This document shows, in pieces, positions 33,745 through 43,638 of a DNA stretch of 64,000 nucleotides. The stretch's first letter is position 1. Each line of letters begins with the position of its first letter. The notes beneath the pieces are model-generated. The model searched no databases and had not been told where the DNA came from. It saw only the letters and a program-made list of their open reading frames with translations. Both the position numbers and the translations under genes were made by a program. The stretch covers positions 1 to 64,000 of the forward strand of contig NZ_JSWE01000092.1 of NCBI RefSeq assembly GCF_000815465.1, in the 5' to 3' direction. Origin of the DNA: Candidatus Jidaibacter acanthamoeba (GTDB lineage: Bacteria > Pseudomonadota > Alphaproteobacteria > Rickettsiales > Midichloriaceae).

Positions 33745-34884
33745 ATGCAGCTGATCCCTTTACTTCAAAAGCTGATTGCATGCAAAAGTATAACCCCTAC
33801 GGATGATGGTGCAATTGATTTAATTTATCAGGTTCTTAAAGAGCATGGCTTTAACTGTGAAATCATGACTTTTAGTGGGAATGGTTCATATGAAGTTAAA
33901 AATTTATACGCGCGCTTTGGCTCTTCTTCTCCTCATATTTGTTTCGCCGGGCATACCGATGTGGTGCCGACCGGGGATATAAGTAATTGGAAATTTGATC
34001 CCTTCACAGGAATTATTAATGAGGGGATAATTTACGGGCGGGGTGTGGTGGATATGAAAGGCGCAGTTTCTGCTATGATTTTTGCTGCTTGTAAGTTTGT
34101 CAAAGCCAGTCAATTTAGCGGTAGCATTAGTTTTTTAATTACCGGAGATGAAGAAGCAGAGGGAATAAACGGCACTAAACAAGTTTTAAATCAGCTTTCT
34201 AAGATGGGGGAAAAGCTTGATGCCTGTATAGTAGGTGAGCCGACCTCAACAATTAATTTTGGCGATACAATTAAAGTCGGCAGAAGAGGAAGCATTACTT
34301 TTTATTTAAAAATAAAAGGTACGCAAGGCCATGTTGCTTATCCGCATAATGCTGATAACCCGATTAATTATATAATCAAAATATTGAATGCAGCAAAAAT
34401 ATATAACTTAGATCAGGGGAATGAATTTTTTGATCCGTCAAACCTTGAAATCACCTCGGTAGACGTCGGTAACTCGGCAGATAATGTAATTCCTGCGCTT
34501 GCCTCCGCTACTTTTAATATCAGGTTTAATAATAACCATACTTCAGAAGGATTAATTAATTTTATTAAATCCATTTGTGATGATATAGCTCTTGAAAAAT
34601 ATGAGTTAAAATATCGCATAAGCGGGGAATCATTCCTTACCGAATCATCTGAACTTATCAATATTTTGCAGGACAGTATTACTAAAATCACCGGTAAGCA
34701 AGCTGCGCTCAGCACTTCAGGCGGCACCTCCGATGCAAGGTTTATTAAAGATTATTGTCCCGTGATTGAATTCGGTCTTTTAAACAGTACTGCTCATAAG
34801 GCAGATGAATGTTCGTCAGTAGAGCACATAGAAAAGCTCGAAGGAATCTACCGGCAGTTCCTTGTTAAGTTTTTTAAGATATAG
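33745..34884 (+). CDS. dapE: Succinyl-diaminopimelate desuccinylase
   Basis: Zinc peptidase of the M20 family that releases L,L-DAP from the succinylated intermediate. The 379-residue protein has CFAGHTDVVPTGD (metal His and Asp), YGRGVVDMKGAV, and ITGDEEAEGINGT with the catalytic Glu and a metal Glu. The dimerisation domain (VGRRGSITFYLKIKGTQGHVAYP) and the C-terminal LLNSTAHKADE metal-His site are also present. It begins directly after dapD, so the two are co-transcribed and likely coupled. Confidence 0.98.
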   Translation: MQLIPLLQKLIACKSITPTDDGAIDLIYQVLKEHGFNCEIMTFSGNGSYEVKNLYARFGSSSPHICFAGHTDVVPTGDISNWKFDPFTGIINEGIIYGRGVVDMKGAVSAMIFAACKFVKASQFSGSISFLITGDEEAEGINGTKQVLNQLSKMGEKLDACIVGEPTSTINFGDTIKVGRRGSITFYLKIKGTQGHVAYPHNADNPINYIIKILNAAKIYNLDQGNEFFDPSNLEITSVDVGNSADNVIPALASATFNIRFNNNHTSEGLINFIKSICDDIALEKYELKYRISGESFLTESSELINILQDSITKITGKQAALSTSGGTSDARFIKDYCPVIEFGLLNSTAHKADECSSVEHIEKLEGIYRQFLVKFFKI

Positions 34885-34935
34885 CTGAGTTTACAAACTC
34901 AGGATCAAGATACTTAACCCTAACTTTGATTCAAT

Positions 34936-35865
34936 TTATAACCTACCTTTATAAATTTCTATAATATCCGAAAGAAGTTTTAAAGCTTCGGGCCTCGGTC
35001 TTTGGAAAGTATTTCTACCGATGATTGAACCGTTTCCGCCGCCGTCTCGAATCGCTCTTACTTCATTATATACATCTTCGGTAGATTTTGTTGCTCCGCC
35101 TGAAAACACCATTAGCCTTCTGCCGTTAAAGGTAGTTTTCACAATATGTGCTATCCTATCTTTTAATTCTTTTATTGAGACGGGGTTTTTCTCGAATGCT
35201 TTTTTAGCATTATCTAATTCAATAGCATCAATAGAAGGCTTAACTTTAATGATATGTGCACCGAGTAGTGCTGCAATATGTGCCGCATAAGCTATCACGT
35301 CATGAGCCGTTTCTCCATCCTTAGAAACCATGCCTCCTCTTGCATAAGACCAGATTACCGTAACTAATCCATAAGATTTAGCTTCAGCAGACATTTCCTT
35401 AATTTCTTCCATCATATGAAGGGAATGATCCGATCCGGGATAGATAGTAAACCCTACAGCTGCACAACCGAGCCTAAGCGCATCTTTAACGCTTGCAGTA
35501 ATACTTTGATCGGGAGCTAGGTTTTTGTTTAGTAATAAATTAGAGCTGTTAACTTTTAATATAAGGGGAATTGCTCCCGCAAAAGTATCGGCTCCTGCTT
35601 CAAGCATGCCGAGAGGGGCGGCATATGCACTTAAGCCTGCATCAATTGCAAGCTTATAATGATAATGCGGGTCATAAGCTTCCGGATTCGGCGCAAAGCT
35701 TGCTATAGGTCCGTGTTCAAAACCCTGATCAACCGGAAGTATTACCATTCTTCCCGTGCCGCCCAGCTTCCCGGCCATTAATATTCTTGCTATATTTGTT
35801 TTAGTTCCGGGGTTATCACTTTCATAATATGATAAGATTTTTCTAACTTTTTGAGTGGGGTTCAT
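34936..35865 (-). CDS. Class I fructose-bisphosphate aldolase (FbaB/DhnA type)
   Basis: 309 residues of the DhnA/FbaB group. It shows ILPVDQGFEHGP near residue 43, GFTIYPGSD, and GAHIIKVKPS with the likely Schiff-base Lys207, ending with FSGGATKSTEDVYN and a GSIIGRNTFQRP phosphate-binding segment. It cleaves or forms fructose-1,6-bisphosphate. Rickettsiales often retain only partial glycolysis, so it may serve gluconeogenic or pentose supply; that is inference. It is a single gene, convergent with dapE. Confidence 0.93.
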   Translation of the reverse strand: MNPTQKVRKILSYYESDNPGTKTNIARILMAGKLGGTGRMVILPVDQGFEHGPIASFAPNPEAYDPHYHYKLAIDAGLSAYAAPLGMLEAGADTFAGAIPLILKVNSSNLLLNKNLAPDQSITASVKDALRLGCAAVGFTIYPGSDHSLHMMEEIKEMSAEAKSYGLVTVIWSYARGGMVSKDGETAHDVIAYAAHIAALLGAHIIKVKPSIDAIELDNAKKAFEKNPVSIKELKDRIAHIVKTTFNGRRLMVFSGGATKSTEDVYNEVRAIRDGGGNGSIIGRNTFQRPRPEALKLLSDIIEIYKGRL

Positions 35866-35965
35866 AATAAAATATTACTTAAAAATTATTTATATTAAGC
35901 TTTTTTAGAAGATTGAAAATCTAAATGCAATGGTTTTATTAAAACTCTATATTTCAGCTTATAAG

Positions 35966-36892
35966 TTATTCTATTTTTTTAGCTTTATTTAAAGAAAGCA
36001 ATATGGAAACTAAAATAGATAGGATTATCACTCCCAAGGATAAAGGAGTTGGGATATGAACTCCTTGCACTAGTAAAATCATCTTTGTTCCTATATAAGC
36101 TAAAATAACACTTAACCCGTATTTTAAATAAACAAATTTATGCACTACTTTAGCAAGCAAAAAGTAAAGTGATCTAAGTCCGAGAATTGCAAATATGTTT
36201 GAAGTGAACACAATAAAAGCATCTTGAGTGATTGCAAGGATGGCAGGGATCGAATCCATGGCAAATATGAGGTCACTTTGTTCAACTAAAATTAATAGTA
36301 CGAATAGGGGGGTGAATACTCGTTTACCTTTTTCTATAACAACAAATTTATCACCATGGTGCTTATTGGTGACCCTAAGATAACGTTTTAAGAAAATAAT
36401 TAACTTATTATCTTCAATTTCAACTTCTTCACTTTCTGAAAAAGCAATTTTATAAGCACTAAATATTAAGAATGCACCGAATAAGTAAAATATCCACTGG
36501 AAGTGCTGCACTAAATAAATCCCACCCGTAATCATGAGGAATCTCATTATAATTGCGCCTACTATTCCCCAGAAAAGCACCCTATGCTGATATTTAATAT
36601 CTACTTTAAAATAATTAAATAATAATACGAATACGAACACATTGTCGACACTTAAAGAAAGCTCCACTAAATAACCCGTGATGAACTCCATTGCTTTTTG
36701 GCTGCCGGCATAAGCATAAATCAATCCTCCGAATAAGAAAGCAAGAATAATCCAGAAAATTGTTAAAAAGAATACCTCTTTAAATTTCGGTTCTTTAGGC
36801 TTTTTATTTAATACCCCAAGATCAATTGCAAGCATTACTAAAACAAAAGCAACAAATCCTACCCAAAAATAAACTGAAAACATTATATCCAC
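35966..36892 (-). CDS. TerC-family integral membrane protein
   Basis: 308 residues with about nine membrane helices. The family marks are ELSLSVDNVFVFVLLFNYF near residue 80 and VEQSDLIFAMDSIPAILAITQD in the second half, whose acidic residues within membrane helices are thought to handle metal ions. Alx/TerC proteins are linked to manganese export and to metalation of secreted proteins. Monocistronic, downstream of zapE. Confidence 0.92.
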   Translation of the reverse strand: MDIMFSVYFWVGFVAFVLVMLAIDLGVLNKKPKEPKFKEVFFLTIFWIILAFLFGGLIYAYAGSQKAMEFITGYLVELSLSVDNVFVFVLLFNYFKVDIKYQHRVLFWGIVGAIIMRFLMITGGIYLVQHFQWIFYLFGAFLIFSAYKIAFSESEEVEIEDNKLIIFLKRYLRVTNKHHGDKFVVIEKGKRVFTPLFVLLILVEQSDLIFAMDSIPAILAITQDAFIVFTSNIFAILGLRSLYFLLAKVVHKFVYLKYGLSVILAYIGTKMILLVQGVHIPTPLSLGVIILSILVSILLSLNKAKKIE

Positions 36893-36961
36893 TTAAAACA
36901 TACATAAACTTTAAGTATAAAATGAACTTTTAAGCTTGTCTATTAAAGATAAGAACTAAAC

Positions 36962-38083
36962 CTAAGGCTTTTGTGGAGCCATCATATATTCCGCACTCTG
37001 CATTTCCGTAAGTCTTGATATAGTTCTACCAAATTCAAACCGATTTCTGGTGCCATTATACATCTTCTCAATCGGATTTGCTGCGGAGCATATAAGGCGG
37101 GTATGATTCTCATATAAGCAATCAATAAGAGTAATAAACCTTAAAGCTTCATTATGGTTATCATTAGTTAATTCGGGTATATCTTCAATAACTAACGTAT
37201 TAAAATTTTGTGCAATTTTAAAATAGTCAATCGCGCCGAGCGGCATAAGACATAACTCATTAAAAGTGAAAACAGCTATATTTCCATACGTCCTTTCCAG
37301 CTTTAATATTTTATTATCTTCAATAAATAATTCCTTACGCTCTAATTTTTTATTGCCGGTAATAGTGCCGATGATCTCGTTAATTCGGTCTTTCGTTTCT
37401 TGATTTAAGGGGGAGAAAAAAAGCTTATCTAAACAGGTTAGTTTATCCAGGCGATAATCTTTAAAATTGTTAAGGTGGAATATTAAAAAATTCTGCTTAA
37501 TTAAATCTATAAAGGGTACGAATCTTTCTCTTTGCAAACCGTCTTTAAATAACTCTTCCGGATGACGATTAGAGGTAATAACTATAAAAGTTCCTTCGCC
37601 AATTATAGCAGTGAATAGCCTATCCACAATCATAGCATCAGCTATGTTATTTACCTGCAACTCATCTAAGCAGATAACTGTGGCCTTTTTTGCAATTTGC
37701 TTGGCAAGCATAATTACTTGATCATCACTATTACTTATACTTTGAATTTCTTCACGATATTTATGTAAGGCATTATGAAAATCAAGCATGAATTGATGGA
37801 AGTGAATACGCTGTTTATTCTTTAAATTTAAGCTATTATAAAATAAATCCATAATCATGGATTTACCTCTACCTACATCACCGTAAATATATATGCCTTT
37901 CTTTTTTTCTTCTTTATTTGGAGAGCCTTTAGAAAAAATTCTTTTTATAAGCGGTTGGTTTCTTGTTTCAAGGGAGGGTTTATATTGATCTAATATATTC
38001 ACCAACTCAAATTGGCCGGGATCGTTTTCTAATCCCTTATTTTTTATAAAATTACTATATAATTCCTTTAAGTTAACTCCCAT
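36962..38083 (-). CDS. zapE: Cell division protein ZapE (AFG1-like ATPase)
   Basis: AAA+ ATPase of the AFG1/LACE1 family, about 373 residues from ATG 38083. Walker A is GIYIYGDVGRGKSMIMDLFY, followed by RIHFHQFMLDFH, Walker B VICLDELQVNNIADAMI, and the sensor TSNRHPEEL. The C-terminal end (CSAANPIEKMY..., FEFGRTISRLTEMQS) is family-typical. ZapE destabilises FtsZ rings; mitochondrial homologues act in protein quality control. A reading up to 38242 overlaps fabG and is rejected. It starts 4 bases after fabG as the last gene of the ABC-fabD-fabG-zapE operon. Confidence 0.94.
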   Translation of the reverse strand: MGVNLKELYSNFIKNKGLENDPGQFELVNILDQYKPSLETRNQPLIKRIFSKGSPNKEEKKKGIYIYGDVGRGKSMIMDLFYNSLNLKNKQRIHFHQFMLDFHNALHKYREEIQSISNSDDQVIMLAKQIAKKATVICLDELQVNNIADAMIVDRLFTAIIGEGTFIVITSNRHPEELFKDGLQRERFVPFIDLIKQNFLIFHLNNFKDYRLDKLTCLDKLFFSPLNQETKDRINEIIGTITGNKKLERKELFIEDNKILKLERTYGNIAVFTFNELCLMPLGAIDYFKIAQNFNTLVIEDIPELTNDNHNEALRFITLIDCLYENHTRLICSAANPIEKMYNGTRNRFEFGRTISRLTEMQSAEYMMAPQKP

Positions 38084-38087
38084 GAAA

Positions 38088-38825
38088 TTAAGCCAAGTAC
38101 ATGCCGCCGTTAACATGCAGAGTGTTCCCCGTGATGTAAGAAGCTTCTTCGGAAGCGAGGAACAGCACTGCATTTGCAATTTCTTTAGGTGTCCCCATTC
38201 TTTGCATTGGTACTTTTTGTAATATCTGCTGCTTGACTTCATCTTTTAGAATATCGGTCATAGGAGTTTCAATAAATCCGGGAGCAATACAATTTACTGT
38301 AATTCCCCTGGTGGCTGATTCTATTGCAATTGCTTTAGTCATCCCTACTACTCCTGCCTTAGAAGCACAATAGTTAGCTTGACCGAAATTGCCGGTAAAA
38401 CCGACTACCGAGGTTATATTGATTATACGGCCGAATCTTCTTTTCATCATTTTCTTTACGGCTTCCCGGTTCAGCTTAAAAGTAGCGGTTAAATTGATTC
38501 TGATTACTTCTTCCCATTCCTCATCTTTCATTCGTATAGTAAGATTATCCTTCGTAATTCCCGCATTACAAACTAAGATATCAATACCACCCGTCATCTC
38601 TTCAGCCTTATTGAATAAACCGGATAACGAATCGGAGTCACCAAGGTTAGCTACCAAATAATTCGATGAAGAACCTAAAGCATTACAAACATCTTTTAAG
38701 GCTTGTTCCCTGGTTCCGGTTAAAATTACTTGTGCGCCGGCTTCAACTAAGCTCTTTGCAATTTCTTTGCCTATGCCTCCGCTTGCTCCCGTGACAAGAG
38801 CTTTTTTATTATTTAAGCTAAACAT
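38088..38825 (-). CDS. fabG: 3-oxoacyl-ACP reductase FabG
   Basis: NADPH-dependent reductase of type II fatty-acid synthesis, 245 residues. It has the cofactor loop TGASGGIGKEIA, NAGITKDNL, the catalytic Ser-Tyr-Lys (NITSVVGFTGNFGQANYCASKAG), and the C-terminal FLASEEASYITGNTLHVNGGM. Length and motifs are standard. It starts 12 bases after fabD. A side role in making hydroxyacyl-CoA for PHA is possible but not shown. Confidence 0.97.
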   Translation of the reverse strand: MFSLNNKKALVTGASGGIGKEIAKSLVEAGAQVILTGTREQALKDVCNALGSSSNYLVANLGDSDSLSGLFNKAEEMTGGIDILVCNAGITKDNLTIRMKDEEWEEVIRINLTATFKLNREAVKKMMKRRFGRIINITSVVGFTGNFGQANYCASKAGVVGMTKAIAIESATRGITVNCIAPGFIETPMTDILKDEVKQQILQKVPMQRMGTPKEIANAVLFLASEEASYITGNTLHVNGGMYLA

Positions 38826-38837
38826 TTTTTGTTTCTC

Positions 38838-39776
38838 CTACTTTAAAAATTCTTCTATATCTTGGAGGGATAATATGCTTAAAGATTTATACTCAGGAAA
38901 CATTTTAGTTGCAATAGTGCTTAGCACTTTCCCTGAACCGATCTCTATAAATCGTTCAATGTTATAGTCATTAACTAAAGTATGCATGGTTTCTCTCCAC
39001 CTTACTCTTCCGCAAACCTGTTTAATCAAATTTTCTTTTATTTCTACGGCAGATGAATAGGCTTTAACCGAAATGTTAGCTATTATCGGAATGAGGGGTA
39101 AATTAATCTTAGATGCTGATAATGCCTGCTCCATAATTTTTTCGGCATTTTCCATTAAACCCGAATGGAATGGAGCGCTGACCGGGAGTTTGACAGCTCG
39201 TTTTATACCAAAAATTTTATAGTTTTCTAAAATATAATGAATTGCCGAGATCTCACCGCTTAAAACAATTTGCCCTGCGCCGTTATCATTGGCAATATTA
39301 CAAATTCCGAAATTATTAGCTTCTTTGGAAATACTTTCAGCTTGTTCTATCTCTGTTCCAAGTAGCGCAACCATACCGCCTTTTCCGGATGGAATGCTTT
39401 CCTGCATTGCATTACCTCTAGTTCTTAACAGCTGTGCAGTATCGGTTAAGCTAAAAGACTTAGCCGCTGCAAGAGCTGAATATTCTCCTAAGGAATGGCC
39501 GGCGCTTGCGGAGATATCTTTTGATATATTTAACTTGCCTTGCTTTTCCAATACTCTCATGACTGCAATTGAAACTGTCATGAGGGCAGGTTGAGTATTT
39601 GAAGTTAAAGTTAAGGTTTCCTGATCGCCTTCAAATATAATTTTAGAGAGGTTTTGCTTTAAAGCTTGATCGACTTCCTGGAATACTTCTTTAGCTTCTA
39701 AGAATGTATCATAAAGTTCTTTACCCATTCCAACGCTCTGTGAACCTTGGCCGGGAAATAAAAGTGCAGTTCTCAT
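38838..39776 (-). CDS. fabD: Malonyl-CoA:ACP transacylase FabD
   Basis: Loads malonyl groups onto acyl carrier protein. The 312-residue protein begins MRTALLFPGQGSQSVGMGKE, has the nucleophile elbow GHSLGEYSAL, the catalytic His in VSAPFHSGLM, and GSGKVLSTI near the end. It lies between the ABC exporter (10 bases upstream) and fabG (12 bases downstream). The usual acpP-fabF partners do not follow; zapE does. Confidence 0.97.
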   Translation of the reverse strand: MRTALLFPGQGSQSVGMGKELYDTFLEAKEVFQEVDQALKQNLSKIIFEGDQETLTLTSNTQPALMTVSIAVMRVLEKQGKLNISKDISASAGHSLGEYSALAAAKSFSLTDTAQLLRTRGNAMQESIPSGKGGMVALLGTEIEQAESISKEANNFGICNIANDNGAGQIVLSGEISAIHYILENYKIFGIKRAVKLPVSAPFHSGLMENAEKIMEQALSASKINLPLIPIIANISVKAYSSAVEIKENLIKQVCGRVRWRETMHTLVNDYNIERFIEIGSGKVLSTIATKMFPEYKSLSILSLQDIEEFLK

Positions 39777-39786
39777 ATTCTAGCCC

Positions 39787-41568
39787 TTATTCAGTTTTTT
39801 TATTCATATCAGGTAGCAGTCCGTCATGCTGTAGGCTCCACAATAAAGAGTAATGACCTTTGTGACTTAAGAGCTCGTTATGAGAGCCGTCTTCAAGTAT
39901 CTGTCCTCTATCGAATACGAGGATTCTATCTACATGTAATAATGTTGAAAGCCTATGCGCTATGATAAGAGTAGTTTTTCCTTCCATTAAGTATTTTAAA
40001 CTTTCTCTAATTTGCCTCTCCGTTACCGAGTCCAGGGCGGAAGTTGCTTCATCCATAATTACAATCGGCGCATCTTTTAATATTGCCCGTGCAATTGCTA
40101 TTCTTTGCCTTTGCCCGCCCGATAGTTTAGTGCCCCTTTCTCCGACGGTAGTATTATATCCTTCATCCAGGCCGAGGATAAACTCATGGCAACCGGCCTT
40201 TTTAGCTGCTTCAATTACTTCTTCATCGGTTGCGCGAATATTTCCGTATTTAATATTATCAATTACCGTCCGGTGAAATAAAATCGGATCCTGCGGAATG
40301 AAGGAGATATTTTTTCTTAAAGATTTAGCGGTAACTTGGGTTATATCCTGATCATCAATGGTAATTTTTCCTGAATCAATCTCATATAATCTTAAAATAA
40401 GGTTGGCAAAAGTTGTTTTACCACTGCCTGAAAATCCGACCAGCCCGACTTTTTGTCCGCCGTGTATAGTTAAAGATTGATCGTAAAACATATTTTCATT
40501 ATGACGATACCTGAAGTTAACACTTTCAAACTTAATAGTACCGTTTTTAACTTTTAATTTGGTTGCATTCGGGACATCAGTAACAGTTACCGGATCTTGG
40601 AAGATTCTGAGAGCTTGCTGACAAACTCCGATTTCTCTAATTAAATAAGTCATTTCTTCAGCTGCTACGCCCATTTGTGTCATTAAATTTAATGTAGAGT
40701 TAATTACTAACACCACCTCACCGATGGAGATTATCCCACTACTCCAAAATTTAAAAGTTGTAGAAAATAACACTACCATCCAAAAAATTCCCATCACCCC
40801 TAGAACTAATTTAATTATTTCAACATAATGAAGAGTGGCTTTAAGTTTATCTTTTTCATCTTCGGAAATTTCATTGATTTTCTCTTCTTCATGCTTGTGA
40901 TGGGTAAATAATCTTACGTTAAGATGATTGCTGATAGTATCGACTATTTTACCTTGTAAATAAGTTCTGGCTTCTGATTGGGTGCGAGAAAGACTAGCAG
41001 CTTTTTTGCACATAAAGAATAAAATAAGTAAATGTAACCCGAGCCAAGTAGACAGCACTAAACATAAATAAGGATTAACCGAAAAGAAAAAGGAGCAGGA
41101 GATTATTATTGCAACCAATACCGGGATAAAGATGGTAATTAAAACATCAACCACCATTTGTGCGCCGCGCGGGAGGTCGGATATCCTGTTTGCTATCCCT
41201 CCGACATAGTTACTTACAAAATAAGCATGTGAATGTTGACTCACGTATTTAAAAGCGCTTAATCTGATGGCCGCCTGAAATTTAGGCATAACGGCGGATA
41301 ATGAAAAGCCTCTGATTCGGGATAAAATTTCGATAACTATCCAAAAACAAAATGCAACAATAATTGGTTTTTTTAGAGCTTCAAAGGCACCTTCCATAGA
41401 GCCCGAGTAATCAACGAAAGCATCGACTAAATTGCCTGTAACATAAGGCCACACTGTGCTTGAAATTGCATTTACCAGTGAGGTCAGAGTAATGATTATA
41501 AAACCGATCGGTTGTTTCTTAATGAAAAACCATAAAAAGTTAAAAAATTTTGTCGGTATTTTATACAT
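39787..41568 (-). CDS. ABC exporter, fused permease and ATPase (MsbA/MDR-like)
   Basis: 593-residue half-transporter. The N-terminal domain has about six membrane helices (residues 15-310). The nucleotide-binding domain has Walker A GLVGFSGSGKTTFANLILR, a Q-loop (FIPQDPILFHRTV), signature LSGGQRQRIAIARAIL, Walker B IVIMDEATSALD and an H-loop IIAHRLS. These work as homodimers exporting lipids or drugs. It is the first gene of the operon with fabD-fabG-zapE, which suggests but does not prove a lipid substrate. Confidence 0.92.
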   Translation of the reverse strand: MYKIPTKFFNFLWFFIKKQPIGFIIITLTSLVNAISSTVWPYVTGNLVDAFVDYSGSMEGAFEALKKPIIVAFCFWIVIEILSRIRGFSLSAVMPKFQAAIRLSAFKYVSQHSHAYFVSNYVGGIANRISDLPRGAQMVVDVLITIFIPVLVAIIISCSFFFSVNPYLCLVLSTWLGLHLLILFFMCKKAASLSRTQSEARTYLQGKIVDTISNHLNVRLFTHHKHEEEKINEISEDEKDKLKATLHYVEIIKLVLGVMGIFWMVVLFSTTFKFWSSGIISIGEVVLVINSTLNLMTQMGVAAEEMTYLIREIGVCQQALRIFQDPVTVTDVPNATKLKVKNGTIKFESVNFRYRHNENMFYDQSLTIHGGQKVGLVGFSGSGKTTFANLILRLYEIDSGKITIDDQDITQVTAKSLRKNISFIPQDPILFHRTVIDNIKYGNIRATDEEVIEAAKKAGCHEFILGLDEGYNTTVGERGTKLSGGQRQRIAIARAILKDAPIVIMDEATSALDSVTERQIRESLKYLMEGKTTLIIAHRLSTLLHVDRILVFDRGQILEDGSHNELLSHKGHYSLLWSLQHDGLLPDMNKKTE

Positions 41569-41717
41569 CTTTCATGCAATCAGTAAAAAAAATAATATTA
41601 AAATTTAAAGGCCAACATATACTTTATCAGGTCTATATGCAATAAAATTATAAAATAAATTGACCTTTTTACTACTCTTAGCGCATTATATTAAGTAGAC
41701 TTAACTCTAAACAATAT

Positions 41718-42269
41718 ATGAAAAAAAGCTTATTAGTTTTTTTGTTGATAATAGTGGTATCTCAAGCGGCATATTCTAAAGTTTATGCGTCCTCTTTGAA
41801 TAAAGATAGTGCTGAAAAGCTGGTTATGGATATGTATGCGGCTCTTTCTACTCAGGATGCTGCTAAAATAAAGCGCTTTTTTAGTTATTATGCTGACACT
41901 GAAGCAAGGTTTATCTATCAGATAACCGGAGTAGATTCCACCTTACCTGATAAAACCGAAAGGGGCATTATAAACAGAAGCAGAGAAGAGTATATAGCGT
42001 ATTTGATAAGAATCAGTAAATCTACACTATCAATTAATTATCAAGCAAAAGTAGACTCTTTTAAGCTGGCTGAAGACGGTTTATCAGCAGTGGTTTCAAT
42101 AAGTGTTGATGAGACCTCAATCACGGTTATACCTGATCGTACTCAGAGAGGAAAGAATCAGAGAGTTAAAGCTAAGGCGGCAACTAACTGCAATATAAGC
42201 TTGTCGCGAGCTGTGGCTACCCCGATAATCTCAGGAATGAATTGTATTGAAAAAATTATTATAAAATAA
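41718..42269 (+). CDS. Secreted hypothetical protein
   Basis: 183 residues. A clear Sec signal peptide (MKKSLLVFLLIIVVSQAAYS...) has a likely cleavage near residue 20-25. The mature part (AEKLVMDMYAALSTQDAAKIKRFFSYYA...) has the helix-then-sheet look of a small NTF2/SnoaL-like fold; this is a weak guess. It ends 4 bases before the predicted metalloprotease gene and is probably co-transcribed with it, so the two may act together outside the cytoplasm. Confidence 0.75.
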   Translation: MKKSLLVFLLIIVVSQAAYSKVYASSLNKDSAEKLVMDMYAALSTQDAAKIKRFFSYYADTEARFIYQITGVDSTLPDKTERGIINRSREEYIAYLIRISKSTLSINYQAKVDSFKLAEDGLSAVVSISVDETSITVIPDRTQRGKNQRVKAKAATNCNISLSRAVATPIISGMNCIEKIIIK

Positions 42270-42273
42270 ATTT

Positions 42274-43095
42274 ATGAATTTACCGATCATTAATAAAACC
42301 CCGCTTGAAATAATCCAACTGAACACTAAAGCTGAAAATACTTTAAATATGACCAGGTTCATGGCGGAGGTTAAGAAGCTTTATCAGTACGAAGTATTTA
42401 AACATATGTTTGATTTAGTTACTACATTATGTATGAAAGGTAGGTTGAGCTTTAATGTTTATGATAAAAGATTTTTCGAGCTTGACGAGGGTAATTGTAA
42501 AACTATTGAGGGTAGCTCATTTAATAAGGTTTTAAATAAGATTAAATCGGAAAAAAATTATGTGATAACAATAAAAAAAATATCCGCTGATGTAATTGTG
42601 CATGAGCTTGCGCATATGTTGGAAGGAGAAGGGGATTTTATTTCTCTTCAACCGTTTGCGGATAAAATAAGTCTAGATTTAAAAATTCATAATTCAAATA
42701 ACGTTTCACTGCGAGCCGCTATAAAGCAAATTATGGTTAGTGAGGTGGAAAATTACCCTAGCGCCCATAAGATATCCGAATGGTTTGCGCGATTTTTTCA
42801 GCTGGTAGCTACTGCAAAGGAAGTAGCGGGGTTTGGTGCTCAATATGGTTATAATATGCATGAGACATATCAGTTTTTTGATAATACGGTGAAGTTTTTA
42901 GCCGGAGATTTTTATAATACAATAAATTCAAAGATTGATTTTAATATTGCGACTAAAAGCAAAGAATATATAAAGCCTTTAGAAGAGATTAAGCCTAAAT
43001 GGGCTGAAACCAAGCATAATTCAATTCATGAGAACCCTAATAAGCCTGCTTGGGGTAAGGCGGTTAAGTCAATAAAAAGTAATCCTTTTGGTTAG
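42274..43095 (+). CDS. Predicted zinc metalloprotease (HExxH) of unknown family
   Basis: 273 residues. The motif VIVHELAHMLEG (His110, Glu111, His114) is the zinc-binding and catalytic HExxH of zincins, and a downstream Glu169 in SEWFARFFQ could be the third ligand of a gluzincin. There is no signal peptide, and the family is not recognised. A cytosolic protease, or an effector delivered by type IV secretion into the host, are both possible. The C-terminus is basic (GKAVKSIKSN). It lies 4 bases after the secreted-protein gene. Confidence 0.75.
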   Translation: MNLPIINKTPLEIIQLNTKAENTLNMTRFMAEVKKLYQYEVFKHMFDLVTTLCMKGRLSFNVYDKRFFELDEGNCKTIEGSSFNKVLNKIKSEKNYVITIKKISADVIVHELAHMLEGEGDFISLQPFADKISLDLKIHNSNNVSLRAAIKQIMVSEVENYPSAHKISEWFARFFQLVATAKEVAGFGAQYGYNMHETYQFFDNTVKFLAGDFYNTINSKIDFNIATKSKEYIKPLEEIKPKWAETKHNSIHENPNKPAWGKAVKSIKSNPFG

Positions 43096-43115
43096 AGGAA
43101 TACATTTACTGAGGT

Positions 43116-43436
43116 CTAGCAAGGTTCGTAAAGTTCCCAATGAATCTCGGGATCTATAGAGTCTTGAAAATTATCTCCATATTTTTCATCAAAATCTTCC
43201 ATCATCTCTTTTATGGTTAATTGAGCTTTAGAGCTTTCGAATAGCTCTGAGGTTTTCTGAAAGGAAAGTTCATTCACATCTGCTATTTTAATCTCGACTA
43301 TATATTCAGGTTCAATATTGGCAACCGGTGCAGTTGCCAGGTGGTAATTATTTTTATATGTATGATCATCTCTTTGCTCGGATGATATGTTTTCTTCTGC
43401 TAAGTTAAAGTTCTCATTAATTTTAGCTTCTGCCAT
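43116..43436 (-). CDS. Hypothetical small acidic protein
   Basis: 106 residues from ATG 43436; the longer TTG start adds MVLL-like residues and is less likely. Strongly acidic, without Sec signal or membrane span (MAEAKINENFNLAEEN... ending SIDPEIHWELYEPC). Family not recognised. It is convergent with the metalloprotease gene, 20 bases away. An anti-toxin or inhibitor role toward that protease is conceivable but only a positional guess. Confidence 0.55.
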   Translation of the reverse strand: MAEAKINENFNLAEENISSEQRDDHTYKNNYHLATAPVANIEPEYIVEIKIADVNELSFQKTSELFESSKAQLTIKEMMEDFDEKYGDNFQDSIDPEIHWELYEPC

Positions 43437-43638
43437 TAGCAACACCAAATTTTATTTAATTAAAATTATTATATTCTCCTATAGTAAGATATCTATAATT
43501 ATTTACATATAATTCATATTTTTACAAAATTTATAATTATGATTTTGTTATTTGTTTTTTGCCGCTAACATTTCCTTGTTGTAAAAAGTAAGTTTTATAC
43601 TACAATTCGGGCTAAAATTTAAGCATTTGGAGCTAAGT

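Noticed and set aside
38084-38242. N-terminal extension of zapE
   Set aside because: It lies inside fabG in another frame; the family N-terminus and ATG 38083 fit a 4-base gap.
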